Below, piece by piece: positions 9,770 to 18,207 of a stretch of DNA of 64,000 nt. The position numbers were made by a program, and so were the translations under genes. Numbering within the stretch: the stretch's first letter is position 1; every line of letters begins with the position of its first letter. The notes beneath the pieces were generated by a model. It had not been told where the DNA came from. It was given only the letters and a program-made list of their open reading frames with translations, and made no database searches. Source of the DNA: Robiginitomaculum antarcticum DSM 21748 (GTDB taxonomy: Bacteria > Pseudomonadota > Alphaproteobacteria > Caulobacterales > Maricaulaceae); contig NZ_KB823011.1 of NCBI RefSeq assembly GCF_000365025.1, positions 310,001 to 374,000 on the forward strand, given 5' to 3'.

Positions 9770-9797
9770 CATATATAGTGTTACCCTTGCAATGCAA
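9770..9797 (-). promoter_or_regulatory. Candidate sigma-70-type promoter for rpsF-rpsR-rplI
   Basis: Minus-strand TTGCAT and TATATG separated by 16 bases, about 125 bp before rpsF. The predicted transcript would contain the leader hairpin at 9671-9699. It is divergent from fabD. Confidence 0.45.
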
Positions 9798-9923
9798 GCC
9801 GTAACAGCATGGAATGCCGCCCGCCCGGCGTCTGCGGCGTTGCTCTGCTTTGGGCGATAGGCTAAGGCTTGGCGGACGGGAGTCTATCCCGCATTGCGCG
9901 CCCAAATTACACGAAAGAAGATT

Positions 9924-10868
9924 ATGTCACTTGCCTTTATATTTCCCGGACAAGGAAGCCAGAACGTCGGTATGGGCGCGGAGCTTGCCGCCGCTTTTCC
10001 GGCAGCCAAAGACGTGTTTGACGCCGTCGATGATGCGCTGGGGCAAAAGCTATTTGCCCTGATGACCGAAGGCGCGATCGAAGATTTGACCCTGACCGAG
10101 AACGCGCAGCCTGCTTTAATGGCCTGTTCTGTCGCGGCCATGCAGGCGTTAAAGGCCGAGTTCGGCATTGATATTACGGCTGCTAAATACGCCGCCGGAC
10201 ATTCTTTGGGAGAATATTCTGCACTCTGCGCTGCAGGCGTTATTGGATTACAAGATACGGCTAAGCTGTTGAAACTTCGCGGCCAAGCCATGCAGGACGC
10301 CGTCGCGCCGGGGATTGGCGCTATGGCGGCGCTGCTGGGCGCATCGCCTGAGGACGCGCAGGCCGCCGCCGCCGCAGGCCGCAAGATCGGCGTCTGCCAG
10401 GTCGCTAATGACAATGCAGTGGGACAGATCGTGATCTCGGGCGAGAAAGCTGCCGTCGAGGCCGCGGCGCAGGCTGCGACCGATATGGGCGTCAAACGCG
10501 CCATGATGCTCCCGGTCTCCGCCCCGTTTCATTGTGACCTCATGGCGCCCGCCGCGCAGGTCATGAAAGACGCGCTGGCCAGCGTAACATTTAACGCGCC
10601 CGCTGTGCCGATTGTGAACAACGTCACGGCCCAGCCTGTGACTGATCCTGTGCAGCTTAAGGCCGACTTGGTAACGCAGGTCACAGGACAGGTGCGCTGG
10701 CGTGAATCAGTGCAATTTATGGCGGCGCAAGGCGTCACTGATTTGGCTGAGCCGGGTACAGGCAAGGTTCTGACAACGATGTTAAAGCGCATTACAGACG
10801 ATCTGACGGGGCATAGACTGGACACGCCGGAGGCCCTTGAAGCTTTCGCGGCACATTTAAAAGGATAA
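9924..10868 (+). CDS. fabD: Malonyl-CoA--ACP transacylase
   Basis: 314 residues from the ATG at 9924, which follows a GAAAGAAG ribosome-binding site; an in-frame start 30 bp earlier adds residues with no family match. It transfers malonyl from CoA to acyl carrier protein. Landmarks are FIFPGQGSQ at the N-terminus, the nucleophile S94 in GHSLGEYSA, and VSAPFHCDLM. First gene of a fab cluster, two bases before fabG. The 278-bp gap upstream is shared with the divergent rpsF operon. Confidence 0.96.
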   Translation: MSLAFIFPGQGSQNVGMGAELAAAFPAAKDVFDAVDDALGQKLFALMTEGAIEDLTLTENAQPALMACSVAAMQALKAEFGIDITAAKYAAGHSLGEYSALCAAGVIGLQDTAKLLKLRGQAMQDAVAPGIGAMAALLGASPEDAQAAAAAGRKIGVCQVANDNAVGQIVISGEKAAVEAAAQAATDMGVKRAMMLPVSAPFHCDLMAPAAQVMKDALASVTFNAPAVPIVNNVTAQPVTDPVQLKADLVTQVTGQVRWRESVQFMAAQGVTDLAEPGTGKVLTTMLKRITDDLTGHRLDTPEALEAFAAHLKG

Positions 10869-10870
10869 AT

Positions 10871-11611
10871 ATGTTTGATCTGACAGGAAAACGCGCGCTG
10901 GTCACCGGCGCAACAGGCGGCCTTGGAGGCGCAATCGCGCGGCAACTTCACGCCGCTGGCGCGCATGTCGCTTTATCAGGAACACGGGCTGAAAAGCTGG
11001 AGGGTTTAGCGGAAGAATTAGGTAAGGGGGCGTTTGTAACCCCTTGTGATCTATCAGATGGTGATGCTGTCGATAATTTAGCGGCTCAAGCGTCAGAGGC
11101 GATGGGCGGTCATGTTGATATTTTTGTCTCTAATGCGGGCCTAACCCGCGACGGTCTGTTGATGCGCATGAAGCAAGAAGATTGGGATCTTGTTCAAAAG
11201 GTCAATCTTGAAGCTTATTTCCGCCTGACCAAAGCTTGTCTGCGTCCCATGATGAAAGCCCGATGGGGGCGCATAATCGGTATTACCAGCGTGGTCGGCG
11301 TGACCGGAAATCCGGGACAGGCCAATTACGCCGCGTCCAAAGCGGGCATGATCGGCTTTACCAAATCTATCGCGCAGGAAGTGGCGTCGCGAAATATTAC
11401 AGCGAACTGTATTGCGCCGGGCTTTATCGGCTCTCCAATGACAGATGTTCTGACCGATGCACAAAAAGACGCGATTCTCGTCAAAATCCCGGCCGGTGCG
11501 TTGGGCACAAGCGATGATATTGCTGCCGCCGCGCTGTATTTGTCTTCGACTGAAGCGGGCTATGTTACGGGTCAAACGCTCCATGTGAATGGCGGCATGG
11601 CGATGATATAG
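10871..11611 (+). CDS. fabG: 3-oxoacyl-ACP reductase
   Basis: 246-residue short-chain dehydrogenase that reduces beta-ketoacyl-ACP with NADPH. The cofactor loop is TGATGGLG (12-19), NAG lies at 88-90, and the catalytic residues are S140, Y153 and K157 (YAASK). Standard FabG length. It sits between fabD and acpP, as in most bacterial fab clusters. Confidence 0.96.
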   Translation: MFDLTGKRALVTGATGGLGGAIARQLHAAGAHVALSGTRAEKLEGLAEELGKGAFVTPCDLSDGDAVDNLAAQASEAMGGHVDIFVSNAGLTRDGLLMRMKQEDWDLVQKVNLEAYFRLTKACLRPMMKARWGRIIGITSVVGVTGNPGQANYAASKAGMIGFTKSIAQEVASRNITANCIAPGFIGSPMTDVLTDAQKDAILVKIPAGALGTSDDIAAAALYLSSTEAGYVTGQTLHVNGGMAMI

Positions 11612-11637
11612 GTTAATTGGCGGAGATAACCCTATGG

Positions 11638-11655
11638 CTCTGATAAAAATCAGAG
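11638..11655 (+). other. Hairpin between fabG and acpP, possible attenuator
   Basis: A perfect 7-bp stem (CTCTGAT with ATCAGAG) around an AAAA loop lies 26 bp after fabG. No U-run follows directly, so it is a weak terminator or a processing/attenuation site. It lies in a 225-bp gap before acpP, which suggests acpP expression is set separately from fabG. Confidence 0.35.
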
Positions 11656-11739
11656 ACTTAGAGGCTGAATTTTTGTCAATAGCGCTTCTGGTCACCACGG
11701 ATTTAATATGGTAACCCACGCGCTGAATCGGGGGGCGAC

Positions 11740-11768
11740 TTGACTTTGTCAGTCTAAATCCCATTTAA
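11740..11768 (+). promoter_or_regulatory. Candidate promoter for acpP
   Basis: TTGACT followed after 17 bases by ATTTAA, about 70 bp before acpP. The -35 is good and the -10 weak. Extra transcription of acpP would fit the high level of acyl carrier protein that cells need. Confidence 0.35.
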
Positions 11769-11836
11769 GTCTCGGCGCTTGCGTCATAAATAGCGGTAAG
11801 CACTGTTTTACTGCGCCCACTAAAAAGGAATTACAT

Positions 11837-12070
11837 ATGTCTGATGTAGCAGCTCGTGTAAAAAAAATGGTTGTTGAGCATCTCGACGTCGAAGAATCAA
11901 AAGTGACTGAAAATGCTCACTTTATTGATGATCTGGGCGCAGATAGCCTCGATACCGTAGAGATCATCATGGCGTTCGAAGAGGAATTCGACATCGAAAT
12001 CAAAGAAGACGAGTCTGAAAACATTCAGACTGTTGGCGATGCGGTGAAATTCATCTCTGCTAAAGTCTAA
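11837..12070 (+). CDS. acpP: Acyl carrier protein
   Basis: 77-residue acidic carrier of growing acyl chains. The phosphopantetheine attachment site is S37 in [21 protein letters not shown]; the modifying enzyme AcpS is encoded at 55.7 kb. AAAAGGA precedes the start codon. fabF follows after 6 bp. Confidence 0.98.
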   Translation: MSDVAARVKKMVVEHLDVEESKVTENAHFIDDLGADSLDTVEIIMAFEEEFDIEIKEDESENIQTVGDAVKFISAKV

Positions 12071-12076
12071 ATTATA

Positions 12077-13363
12077 ATGCGGCGTGTTGTCGTCACAGGA
12101 ATTGGCCTCGTAACTCCTTTGGGTTGCGGGGCCAAAACCGTTTGGGAGCGCCTATTATCAGGTGCGTCAGGCGCAAACCGGATCACGGATTTCGAAACCG
12201 ATGATCTGGCTTGTAAAATCGCGGCAAATGTGCCGCGCGTAGATGGCCGCGGCGGCGGCTCGCCTGATATGGCCGGGGTTTTTGATCCTGATTCTGTCAT
12301 GAGCTCCCGCGAGCGTAAACGCGTCGACGATTTTATTCTCTATTCTATCGCTGCGGCCGATGAGGCGATTGCTGATTCAGGTTGGACTCCGGCCGAAGAT
12401 GACCGCGAAGCGCAAGAGCGCACAGGCGTATTGTTCGGCTCAGGCATAGGGGGATTGCAGACCACCTATGACGCATCAATTACCCTTGCCGAGAAAGGCC
12501 CGCGCCGCCTCTCTCCTTTTGTTATTCCGTCCATGCTGATTAATCTGGCCAGCGGACAAATTTCTATTCGTCACGGTTTTAAAGGCCCCAACCATAGTGT
12601 TGTGACCGCCTGCGCGACCGGTGCTCACGCTATTGGCGATGCGGCCCGCTTGATCCAGCGCGGCGACGCCGATGTTATGATAGCCGGCGGCGGTGAAGCT
12701 GCTATTTGCCGTCTCGGTATTGCAGGCTTTGTCGCCTGCCGCGCTATGACGACGGCGTATAATGAAACGCCGGAGGCGGCGTCGCGACCCTATGATGAAG
12801 GCCGCGACGGTTTTTTAATGGGCGAGGGTGCAGGCGCGGTGGTGCTAGAAGAGTATGAGCACGCCAAAGCGCGCGGCGCGACCATATATGGAGAATATCT
12901 CGGCTATGGCCTGTCCGGCGATGCTTATCATATCACCAGTCCGTCGCCGGATGGTGATGGCGGTTTCCGCGCTATGAAAGCCGCGCTTAAAGACGCCGGA
13001 ATCAGCGAGAGCGATATTGGCTATGTCAACGCGCACGGCACGTCCACGCCAGTTGGCGACGAAATCGAAGTGCGCGCGGTTGAACGCTTTTTCGGTGATC
13101 ATGCTAAAAATGTGACCATGTCATCGACAAAAAGCTCTATCGGCCATTTGCTTGGTGCGGCGGGCGCGGTTGAAGCTGTGTTCTCTATTCTAGCGCTGCG
13201 CGATCAGATCGCGCCGCCGACGATCAATCTGGACAATCCGTCCGTGGATACCAAAATGAATTTGGCGGCGCACAAACCGGTTGCGTTTAAAAGCGATGCC
13301 GTATTGTCTAACAGTTTTGGATTTGGCGGCACAAATGCGGCATTGATCTTCGGTAAAGCGTAA
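12077..13363 (+). CDS. fabF: 3-oxoacyl-ACP synthase II
   Basis: 428-residue condensing enzyme of the KAS I/II family that elongates acyl-ACP with malonyl-ACP. The catalytic triad is C179 (VVTACATGA), H320 (NAHGTSTPVGD) and H357 (GHLLGAAGAVE). The C-terminal SFGFGGTN glycine-rich loop is intact. It lies between acpP and mltG, with mltG starting at the next base. FabB is the only close alternative; gene order favours FabF. Confidence 0.95.
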   Translation: MRRVVVTGIGLVTPLGCGAKTVWERLLSGASGANRITDFETDDLACKIAANVPRVDGRGGGSPDMAGVFDPDSVMSSRERKRVDDFILYSIAAADEAIADSGWTPAEDDREAQERTGVLFGSGIGGLQTTYDASITLAEKGPRRLSPFVIPSMLINLASGQISIRHGFKGPNHSVVTACATGAHAIGDAARLIQRGDADVMIAGGGEAAICRLGIAGFVACRAMTTAYNETPEAASRPYDEGRDGFLMGEGAGAVVLEEYEHAKARGATIYGEYLGYGLSGDAYHITSPSPDGDGGFRAMKAALKDAGISESDIGYVNAHGTSTPVGDEIEVRAVERFFGDHAKNVTMSSTKSSIGHLLGAAGAVEAVFSILALRDQIAPPTINLDNPSVDTKMNLAAHKPVAFKSDAVLSNSFGFGGTNAALIFGKA

Positions 13364-14488
13364 ATGCATAAGCCCAAGGCGCCATCCAAGAAGCTGCAAT
13401 TTTCCACAGCGAAGACTCTCGAAACGCAACCTCCTAAACGTCCGGCGCCGCGGGCAAAGCTCCCCAAACGCAGTAAAATCGCGCTCTTTTTTATCGGGCT
13501 GTTTGCGCTGCTCACGATTGCCGCGGCGGGTATTTTGGGCAGCTATGCCGTGTTTCAATATCGCTATAACGCTGTGCCGGACGGAGAGCAGCGCAGCGTT
13601 GTCGTTGATGTCCCGCGCGGCACAGGATTATCGTCTATGGCGGAGCGTCTGGAAAATGACGGGCTGATAACAAGCGCGTTTATTTTCAAGTTTGTCCATA
13701 AGATCGAGGGCCGCGAGGCCGGCCTTAAAGCCGGTGAATTTGAAATCAAACTTCCCGCTAGTATGAAAAGTGTTTACGAGCAGCTGGCGAATGGCAAACC
13801 TATTCAATACGGATTTACGGTGCCCGAAGGCCGGACGACAGCGCAGATTATCGCTAAGTTAAACGCGGCGCAAAAGCTCACGGGACAGATAACAGATAGT
13901 CCGCCAGAGGGCCGTCTGTTACCCGAAACCTATCTTTATATGCGCGGGGACAGCAGGCAAAGCGTGGTCGATCAAATGCGTATCGCGCAGGATAAAACCA
14001 TTGATGCGCTATGGGATAATCGGGCCCCCGATCTGCCCTTTACGACGAAACGCGAAGCGATCATTCTGGCCTCTATCGTTGAAAAAGAGACCGGACTTGA
14101 CGGGGAGCGCGCCCGTGTGGCGGCCGTATTTGTCAATCGCCTGCGGCGCGGCATGCGGCTGGAATCCGATCCCACCATTATTTACGGTATTTCAAAAGGT
14201 GAGATATTGCTTGGGCGCGATGGCCGGCAGCGCGGTCTTCGCCGCAGCGAGATTGATCTTAAAACCGATTGGAACACTTATCAAATTGACGGCCTCCCAC
14301 TCACGCCAATTGCCAACCCCGGCAAGGCCGCGATTGCTGCTGTTTTAAACCCGCCCGTTTCCAATGACCTGTTCTTTGTCGCTGACGGGACAGGGGGTCA
14401 TGCCTTTGCCGGCACCTATGACGAGCATGTGCGCAATGTTGCGCAGTGGCGAAAAATAGAGCGCGACCGCGCGCTAGGCGGGCCATAA
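13364..14488 (+). CDS. mltG: Endolytic murein transglycosylase
   Basis: 374 residues: a basic, proline-rich cytoplasmic N-terminus (1-38), one membrane anchor (about 39-62) and a periplasmic YceG-type lytic transglycosylase domain. The active-site region is ASIVEKETG, with the catalytic glutamate within E240/E242; it is followed by NRLRRGMRLESDPTIIYG. MltG cuts nascent glycan strands and sets their length. It starts directly at the fabF stop. The fab-mltG linkage is widespread in proteobacteria. Confidence 0.95.
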   Translation: MHKPKAPSKKLQFSTAKTLETQPPKRPAPRAKLPKRSKIALFFIGLFALLTIAAAGILGSYAVFQYRYNAVPDGEQRSVVVDVPRGTGLSSMAERLENDGLITSAFIFKFVHKIEGREAGLKAGEFEIKLPASMKSVYEQLANGKPIQYGFTVPEGRTTAQIIAKLNAAQKLTGQITDSPPEGRLLPETYLYMRGDSRQSVVDQMRIAQDKTIDALWDNRAPDLPFTTKREAIILASIVEKETGLDGERARVAAVFVNRLRRGMRLESDPTIIYGISKGEILLGRDGRQRGLRRSEIDLKTDWNTYQIDGLPLTPIANPGKAAIAAVLNPPVSNDLFFVADGTGGHAFAGTYDEHVRNVAQWRKIERDRALGGP

Positions 14489-15366
14489 TGGCAATCCGCT
14501 CTATGACAGGATTTGCCCGACGCAGCGGCGAATGTGACGGCATAGCGTGGCAATGGGAACTGCGCAGCGTAAATGGCCGGGGCCTCGATATCCGCCTTCG
14601 CCTTCCCGGTGGATCGGAGCTGCTTGAATCGCAGGCCCGGAAAATCGTCGCCTCCAAACTCTCGCGCGGTAACGTTCAGGGTGTGCTCTCGCTTTCGCGC
14701 GCAGGCGCGCCCGGTGATATGGAGCTGGACAGAGATTTACTGGGTGGCCTCGCGGCGGAGCTGGGGTATCGCGACCCTAAAGAGCTGCAGCCCATCGTTA
14801 TGGCGCGACTGTTTACCGTTCCCGGCGTGGTGCGTCCAAGCCAAATACCCGCGCTGACAGAAGATGATATAAAGCTGCGCGATACGCTGCTTGCAGGTCT
14901 CAAGGACTGCGTCAAAACGCTAATCGGCGCGCGCGAGGCCGAGGGTGCGGCTTTGCGTGATGATGTGATGGCGATTGTCGATACCATGCGCAATCTAACG
15001 CACGATGCGGCGGAGCAGGCCGTATCGCGCGGGCTTCGGATCAAGGATGAATTACTGGAAAAATTTACGCAACTTCTCGGCGAAAACCTGGGAGAGGAGC
15101 GCCTTGCGCAAGAGGCCGCTTTGCTGGCGGTGAAAGCCGATGTTCGCGAGGAAATTGACCGTCTTGACGCCCATATCTCGCAGGCGCGGACGCATATGAA
15201 TGACGGATCGCCTATTGGCCGCAAGCTCGACTTTCTGGCGCAGGAATTTAACCGTGAAATAAATACGCTTTGCAGTAAATCAGGTGACCTTGTCTTGACC
15301 CGAATCGGGCTTGATTTGAAAAGCGCCAATGAGCAATTTCGTGAACAAGTCGCCAATATAGAATAG
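14488..15366 (+). CDS. yicC: YicC-family endoribonuclease
   Basis: 292 residues from the ATG at 14488, overlapping the mltG stop by one base; a longer frame from 14446 lies inside mltG. The N-terminal SMTGFARRSG and SVNGRGLDIRLRLP and the C-terminal KLDFLAQEFNREINTLCSKS are the family signatures. E. coli YicC has been described as an endoribonuclease acting on structured RNA. The gene is commonly followed by gmk, as here. Confidence 0.93.
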   Translation: MAIRSMTGFARRSGECDGIAWQWELRSVNGRGLDIRLRLPGGSELLESQARKIVASKLSRGNVQGVLSLSRAGAPGDMELDRDLLGGLAAELGYRDPKELQPIVMARLFTVPGVVRPSQIPALTEDDIKLRDTLLAGLKDCVKTLIGAREAEGAALRDDVMAIVDTMRNLTHDAAEQAVSRGLRIKDELLEKFTQLLGENLGEERLAQEAALLAVKADVREEIDRLDAHISQARTHMNDGSPIGRKLDFLAQEFNREINTLCSKSGDLVLTRIGLDLKSANEQFREQVANIE

Positions 15367-15392
15367 GCCCTTGCGGGCTTTGGGAGAATATC

Positions 15393-16019
15393 ATGTCAAA
15401 ACGGCGTGGATTAATGATCGTCCTATCCAGTCCATCAGGCGCGGGGAAGACCACACTGACCCGCAAGCTGCTGGCGGAACATGACGACATGCAAATGTCA
15501 ATCTCGGCGACAACTCGAAAACCCCGCACGGGAGAAACGCCGGGCAAGGATTATAACTTTATCAGCACGGGCGAGTTTGAATCCCTTCTCGCGGATAACG
15601 CTTTTTTAGAATATGCTAAAGTCTTCGATAATTATTACGGCACGCCTGCCGCGCCGGTTCAAGACGCACTGGATCAAGGCAAGGATATTATTTTCGATAT
15701 AGACTGGCAGGGCGCGCAGCAATTAACGCAGGCCGCCGCTGATGATCTGGTTAAAATCTTTATCCTTCCGCCCAGCAAGGTCGAGCTTGAACGCCGCCTT
15801 AAGTCCCGCGCGCAGGATAGCGACGAAACCATCGCCAAGCGGATGAGTAAGTCCGAGTCTGAAATTAGCCACTGGGCCGAATATGATTATGTCATCGTCA
15901 ATGACGATCTGGGGCAGTCTATGGATTTGATCCGCGCTATCGTCGCGGCTGAGCGCGCTAAACGTAAAAGGCAGCTTTGGCTTGGGCCTTTTGTGAACAA
16001 TTTGGTTCAGGGCCGATAG
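15393..16019 (+). CDS. gmk: Guanylate kinase
   Basis: 208 residues; phosphorylates GMP to GDP with ATP. The P-loop is SSPSGAGKTT (12-21), with the GMP-binding STTRKPR-like stretch (SATTRKPRTGE) and DIDWQGAQQL. Standard length. The 3' end is overlapped by the next gene in another frame by about 43 bp. Confidence 0.97.
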   Translation: MSKRRGLMIVLSSPSGAGKTTLTRKLLAEHDDMQMSISATTRKPRTGETPGKDYNFISTGEFESLLADNAFLEYAKVFDNYYGTPAAPVQDALDQGKDIIFDIDWQGAQQLTQAAADDLVKIFILPPSKVELERRLKSRAQDSDETIAKRMSKSESEISHWAEYDYVIVNDDLGQSMDLIRAIVAAERAKRKRQLWLGPFVNNLVQGR

Positions 16020-17329
16020 CGATCACCGACACTATCGAAAAACCCAAATCGATTGGCCGTTTGTCAGAAGAGGCCAAGGATGTCCTGCGCCAGTTGCTCT
16101 CTGATGACCGCGCCCCGATTTTGCTGTCCGGCAAGGCGGGAACAGGCAAGTCGACACTTATCCGCTATATCCAGCGTCAGGACGCCTTTCCCAATACGGT
16201 GGTGTTAGCCCCGACCGGAATTGCCGCGTTAAATATTGGCGGACAGACCCTGCATAGTTTTTTTCGGCTGCCGCCGCGCATTCTGACCGACGCAGCCTTG
16301 CAGGGACAAAAACCCAATGGCATGTGGCGCAAAGTCGATTTGATCATTGTCGATGAGGTCTCAATGACCCGTGTGGACGTCATCGATGCTATGGATAAAA
16401 TCCTGAAAAAAGCGCGCAAGAACACTGAACCCTTTGGCGGGTGCCGCATGTTATTTGTCGGCGATTTTTACCAGCTACCACCCGTCGCGCCGCGCGGCGA
16501 GGCGCAAATGCTGCATCAAATGGGATATGAGACGCCCTTTGCCTATAGCGCCCATGTGTTTCGCGAGCAGCCTATGGCGGTTTATTCGCTCAGCCAGGTT
16601 TATCGCCAGAATGAGCCGGAATTTCTCGATATTCTGTCTGATCTGCGCGGCGGCGAGGATGTGGAATATGCGCTTGAGCGGCTCAATACCCGTTGCGCCG
16701 GCCCGCATCGCGACGGCGTCACGCCGCTTTTGCTGACCGGGACGAACGCCACGGCGGCGCGTTATAATCAAGAAGGTTTGGAGCGTATTGATGCGCCAAG
16801 CCAAAATTTTGAAGGCCGCACAAAGGGCAAATTCAATGTTAATGCCGATCGTCTCGGCGCGCCGCCGCTCCTGCAGCTGAAAATTGGCGCGCGGGTGATG
16901 GCGCTTAAAAATGATATGAAACGCCGATGGGTCAATGGCTCAATCGGCACTGTCAAAGCGATGGAGCCGGGTAAAGTGACCGTCGAGTTTGATAACGGTA
17001 AAACCGGTCAGATTGAGCCGGATGATTGGGATACGATCCGGTATTCATGGGACGAGGCGGCGGGCGTGCCCAAGGCCGAAGTTATCGGCTCATACTCTCA
17101 AATTCCGCTATCGCTGGCGTGGGCAGTGACGATCCACAAAGCGCAGGGCCTGACGCTGGATGATGTGCGCGTTGATCTGGAACGCGGCGCCTTCGCGGCA
17201 GGCCAGGCCTATGTCGCGCTGTCGCGGTCCCGCACGCTGGACGGCCTGTCGCTCACGCGCCCGCTTGGCCCGCGCGATATAATGGTTGATGACCGCCATG
17301 CGGATGAACTGGCACGGTTGAGTCGTTAG
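15977..17329 (+). CDS. PIF1/RecD-like superfamily 1 DNA helicase
   Basis: About 450 residues. Helicase motifs in order: Walker A SGKAGTGKST (51-60), motif Ia LAPTGIAALN, Walker B VDEVSM (125-130), motif III VGDFYQLPPV, and the C-terminal WAVTIHKAQGLTLD and AYVALSRSR. PIF1-family helicases unwind 5'-3' and act on stalled forks and structured DNA. There is no ATG near the N-terminus. The best start is TTG at 15977 inside gmk, or another TTG about 28 codons later; the frame is otherwise open. It is cotranscribed with gmk. The exact cellular role is not known from sequence. Confidence 0.82.
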   Translation: MAWAFCEQFGSGPIAITDTIEKPKSIGRLSEEAKDVLRQLLSDDRAPILLSGKAGTGKSTLIRYIQRQDAFPNTVVLAPTGIAALNIGGQTLHSFFRLPPRILTDAALQGQKPNGMWRKVDLIIVDEVSMTRVDVIDAMDKILKKARKNTEPFGGCRMLFVGDFYQLPPVAPRGEAQMLHQMGYETPFAYSAHVFREQPMAVYSLSQVYRQNEPEFLDILSDLRGGEDVEYALERLNTRCAGPHRDGVTPLLLTGTNATAARYNQEGLERIDAPSQNFEGRTKGKFNVNADRLGAPPLLQLKIGARVMALKNDMKRRWVNGSIGTVKAMEPGKVTVEFDNGKTGQIEPDDWDTIRYSWDEAAGVPKAEVIGSYSQIPLSLAWAVTIHKAQGLTLDDVRVDLERGAFAAGQAYVALSRSRTLDGLSLTRPLGPRDIMVDDRHADELARLSR

Positions 17330-17356
17330 GTTAAACTTTTTACTAAAATACAACCT

Positions 17357-17389
17357 TTGACTGATTAACTTTTTCATGATATGTATAAT
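17357..17389 (+). promoter_or_regulatory. Candidate promoter for the AT-rich lipoprotein gene
   Basis: TTGACT with TATGTA after 17 bases; a perfect TATAAT lies 4 bases further on (spacing 21). It lies in a 104-bp AT-rich gap after the helicase gene. Either hexamer could be used. Confidence 0.4.
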
Positions 17390-17433
17390 CTAAGGTAATT
17401 GAAATTAAAATTCATCCTTAATTGTAGGAAGCT

Positions 17434-18198
17434 ATGCGAAATAGTATTCATTTAAATTCTAAAAATATGATTGGTTGTATTATTGTTAGCTGTCTGCTTC
17501 TCGTGAGTTGCGGAACTCAAAGCGGGTTAAAGAAGGGAAACTTTGTGAATCCTCAGTTGGCTGATCCGACAATAGATAATAGTGTAGCACAAGCATTAAC
17601 TAGCGGGCATAAATATAAGATTACTCCAAAAGGTAAGGTGGACCTCACTGATATTAATGTAGTAATGGCTGTAGCTGCCTCAACGTCCAGTGATGCTGAA
17701 AGAGGCGCGCTCGGCGCGATGATGATTAAAGCCTCGGATGAAGCATGTTATATTTATTTGTCGCGAATCTCCACTACCGAAAAATCTATTACTTCATCTT
17801 TGGGACTCGCTGGAATTCTACTTTCTACTGCAGGCGGTATAGCTAGCCCAGTTAGAAGTGCGAATATTTTTTCTGATCTTTCAACTGCTTCACAGTCTGC
17901 CGGATCCTCTCTAAATTCAGCCATTTTGGGTGGAGATAATGGAGACTTAATTGTGCAAGCCGTACGCCGCGGCAGAAAGGTAGAACGAAAGCGTTTGACC
18001 AAATTACTATTTGGGGACCCAGATGTTTCATTGGGCGCTGGTGAGAATAATTTCAACCGCTTTGTAATTGAGTATGCAACCTATCACGATAGTTGTGGCA
18101 TCAGTTATGGTCGCCAAGTACTTCGTGACTCTGTAAATTCAGCTACAACAACTGACACTTCGAAATCGGGCAACCTAAGCACTGCAACAAATAACTAA
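17434..18198 (+). CDS. Uncharacterised lipoprotein, AT-rich gene
   Basis: 254 residues, family not recognised. An N-terminal signal ends in a lipobox LVSC with C26 as the lipidated residue. The mature part has a helical segment with small residues (about 125-165, SSLGLAGILLSTAGGIAS), a basic patch RRGRKVERKR (about 184-193), and a Ser/Thr-rich tail. AGGAAG precedes the start. Codon use is clearly richer in A/T than the helicase before it and rsmA after it, which hints at horizontal acquisition. It has its own promoter-like sequence and ends 9 bp from the convergent rsmA. Likely anchored in an envelope membrane. Confidence 0.7.
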   Translation: MRNSIHLNSKNMIGCIIVSCLLLVSCGTQSGLKKGNFVNPQLADPTIDNSVAQALTSGHKYKITPKGKVDLTDINVVMAVAASTSSDAERGALGAMMIKASDEACYIYLSRISTTEKSITSSLGLAGILLSTAGGIASPVRSANIFSDLSTASQSAGSSLNSAILGGDNGDLIVQAVRRGRKVERKRLTKLLFGDPDVSLGAGENNFNRFVIEYATYHDSCGISYGRQVLRDSVNSATTTDTSKSGNLSTATNN

Positions 18199-18207
18199 TA
18201 TTTTATT

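Noticed and set aside
11141-11764. 207-codon minus-strand frame antisense to fabG
   Set aside because: Antisense to a well-supported gene, His/Arg-rich composition typical of shadow frames, no start signal.
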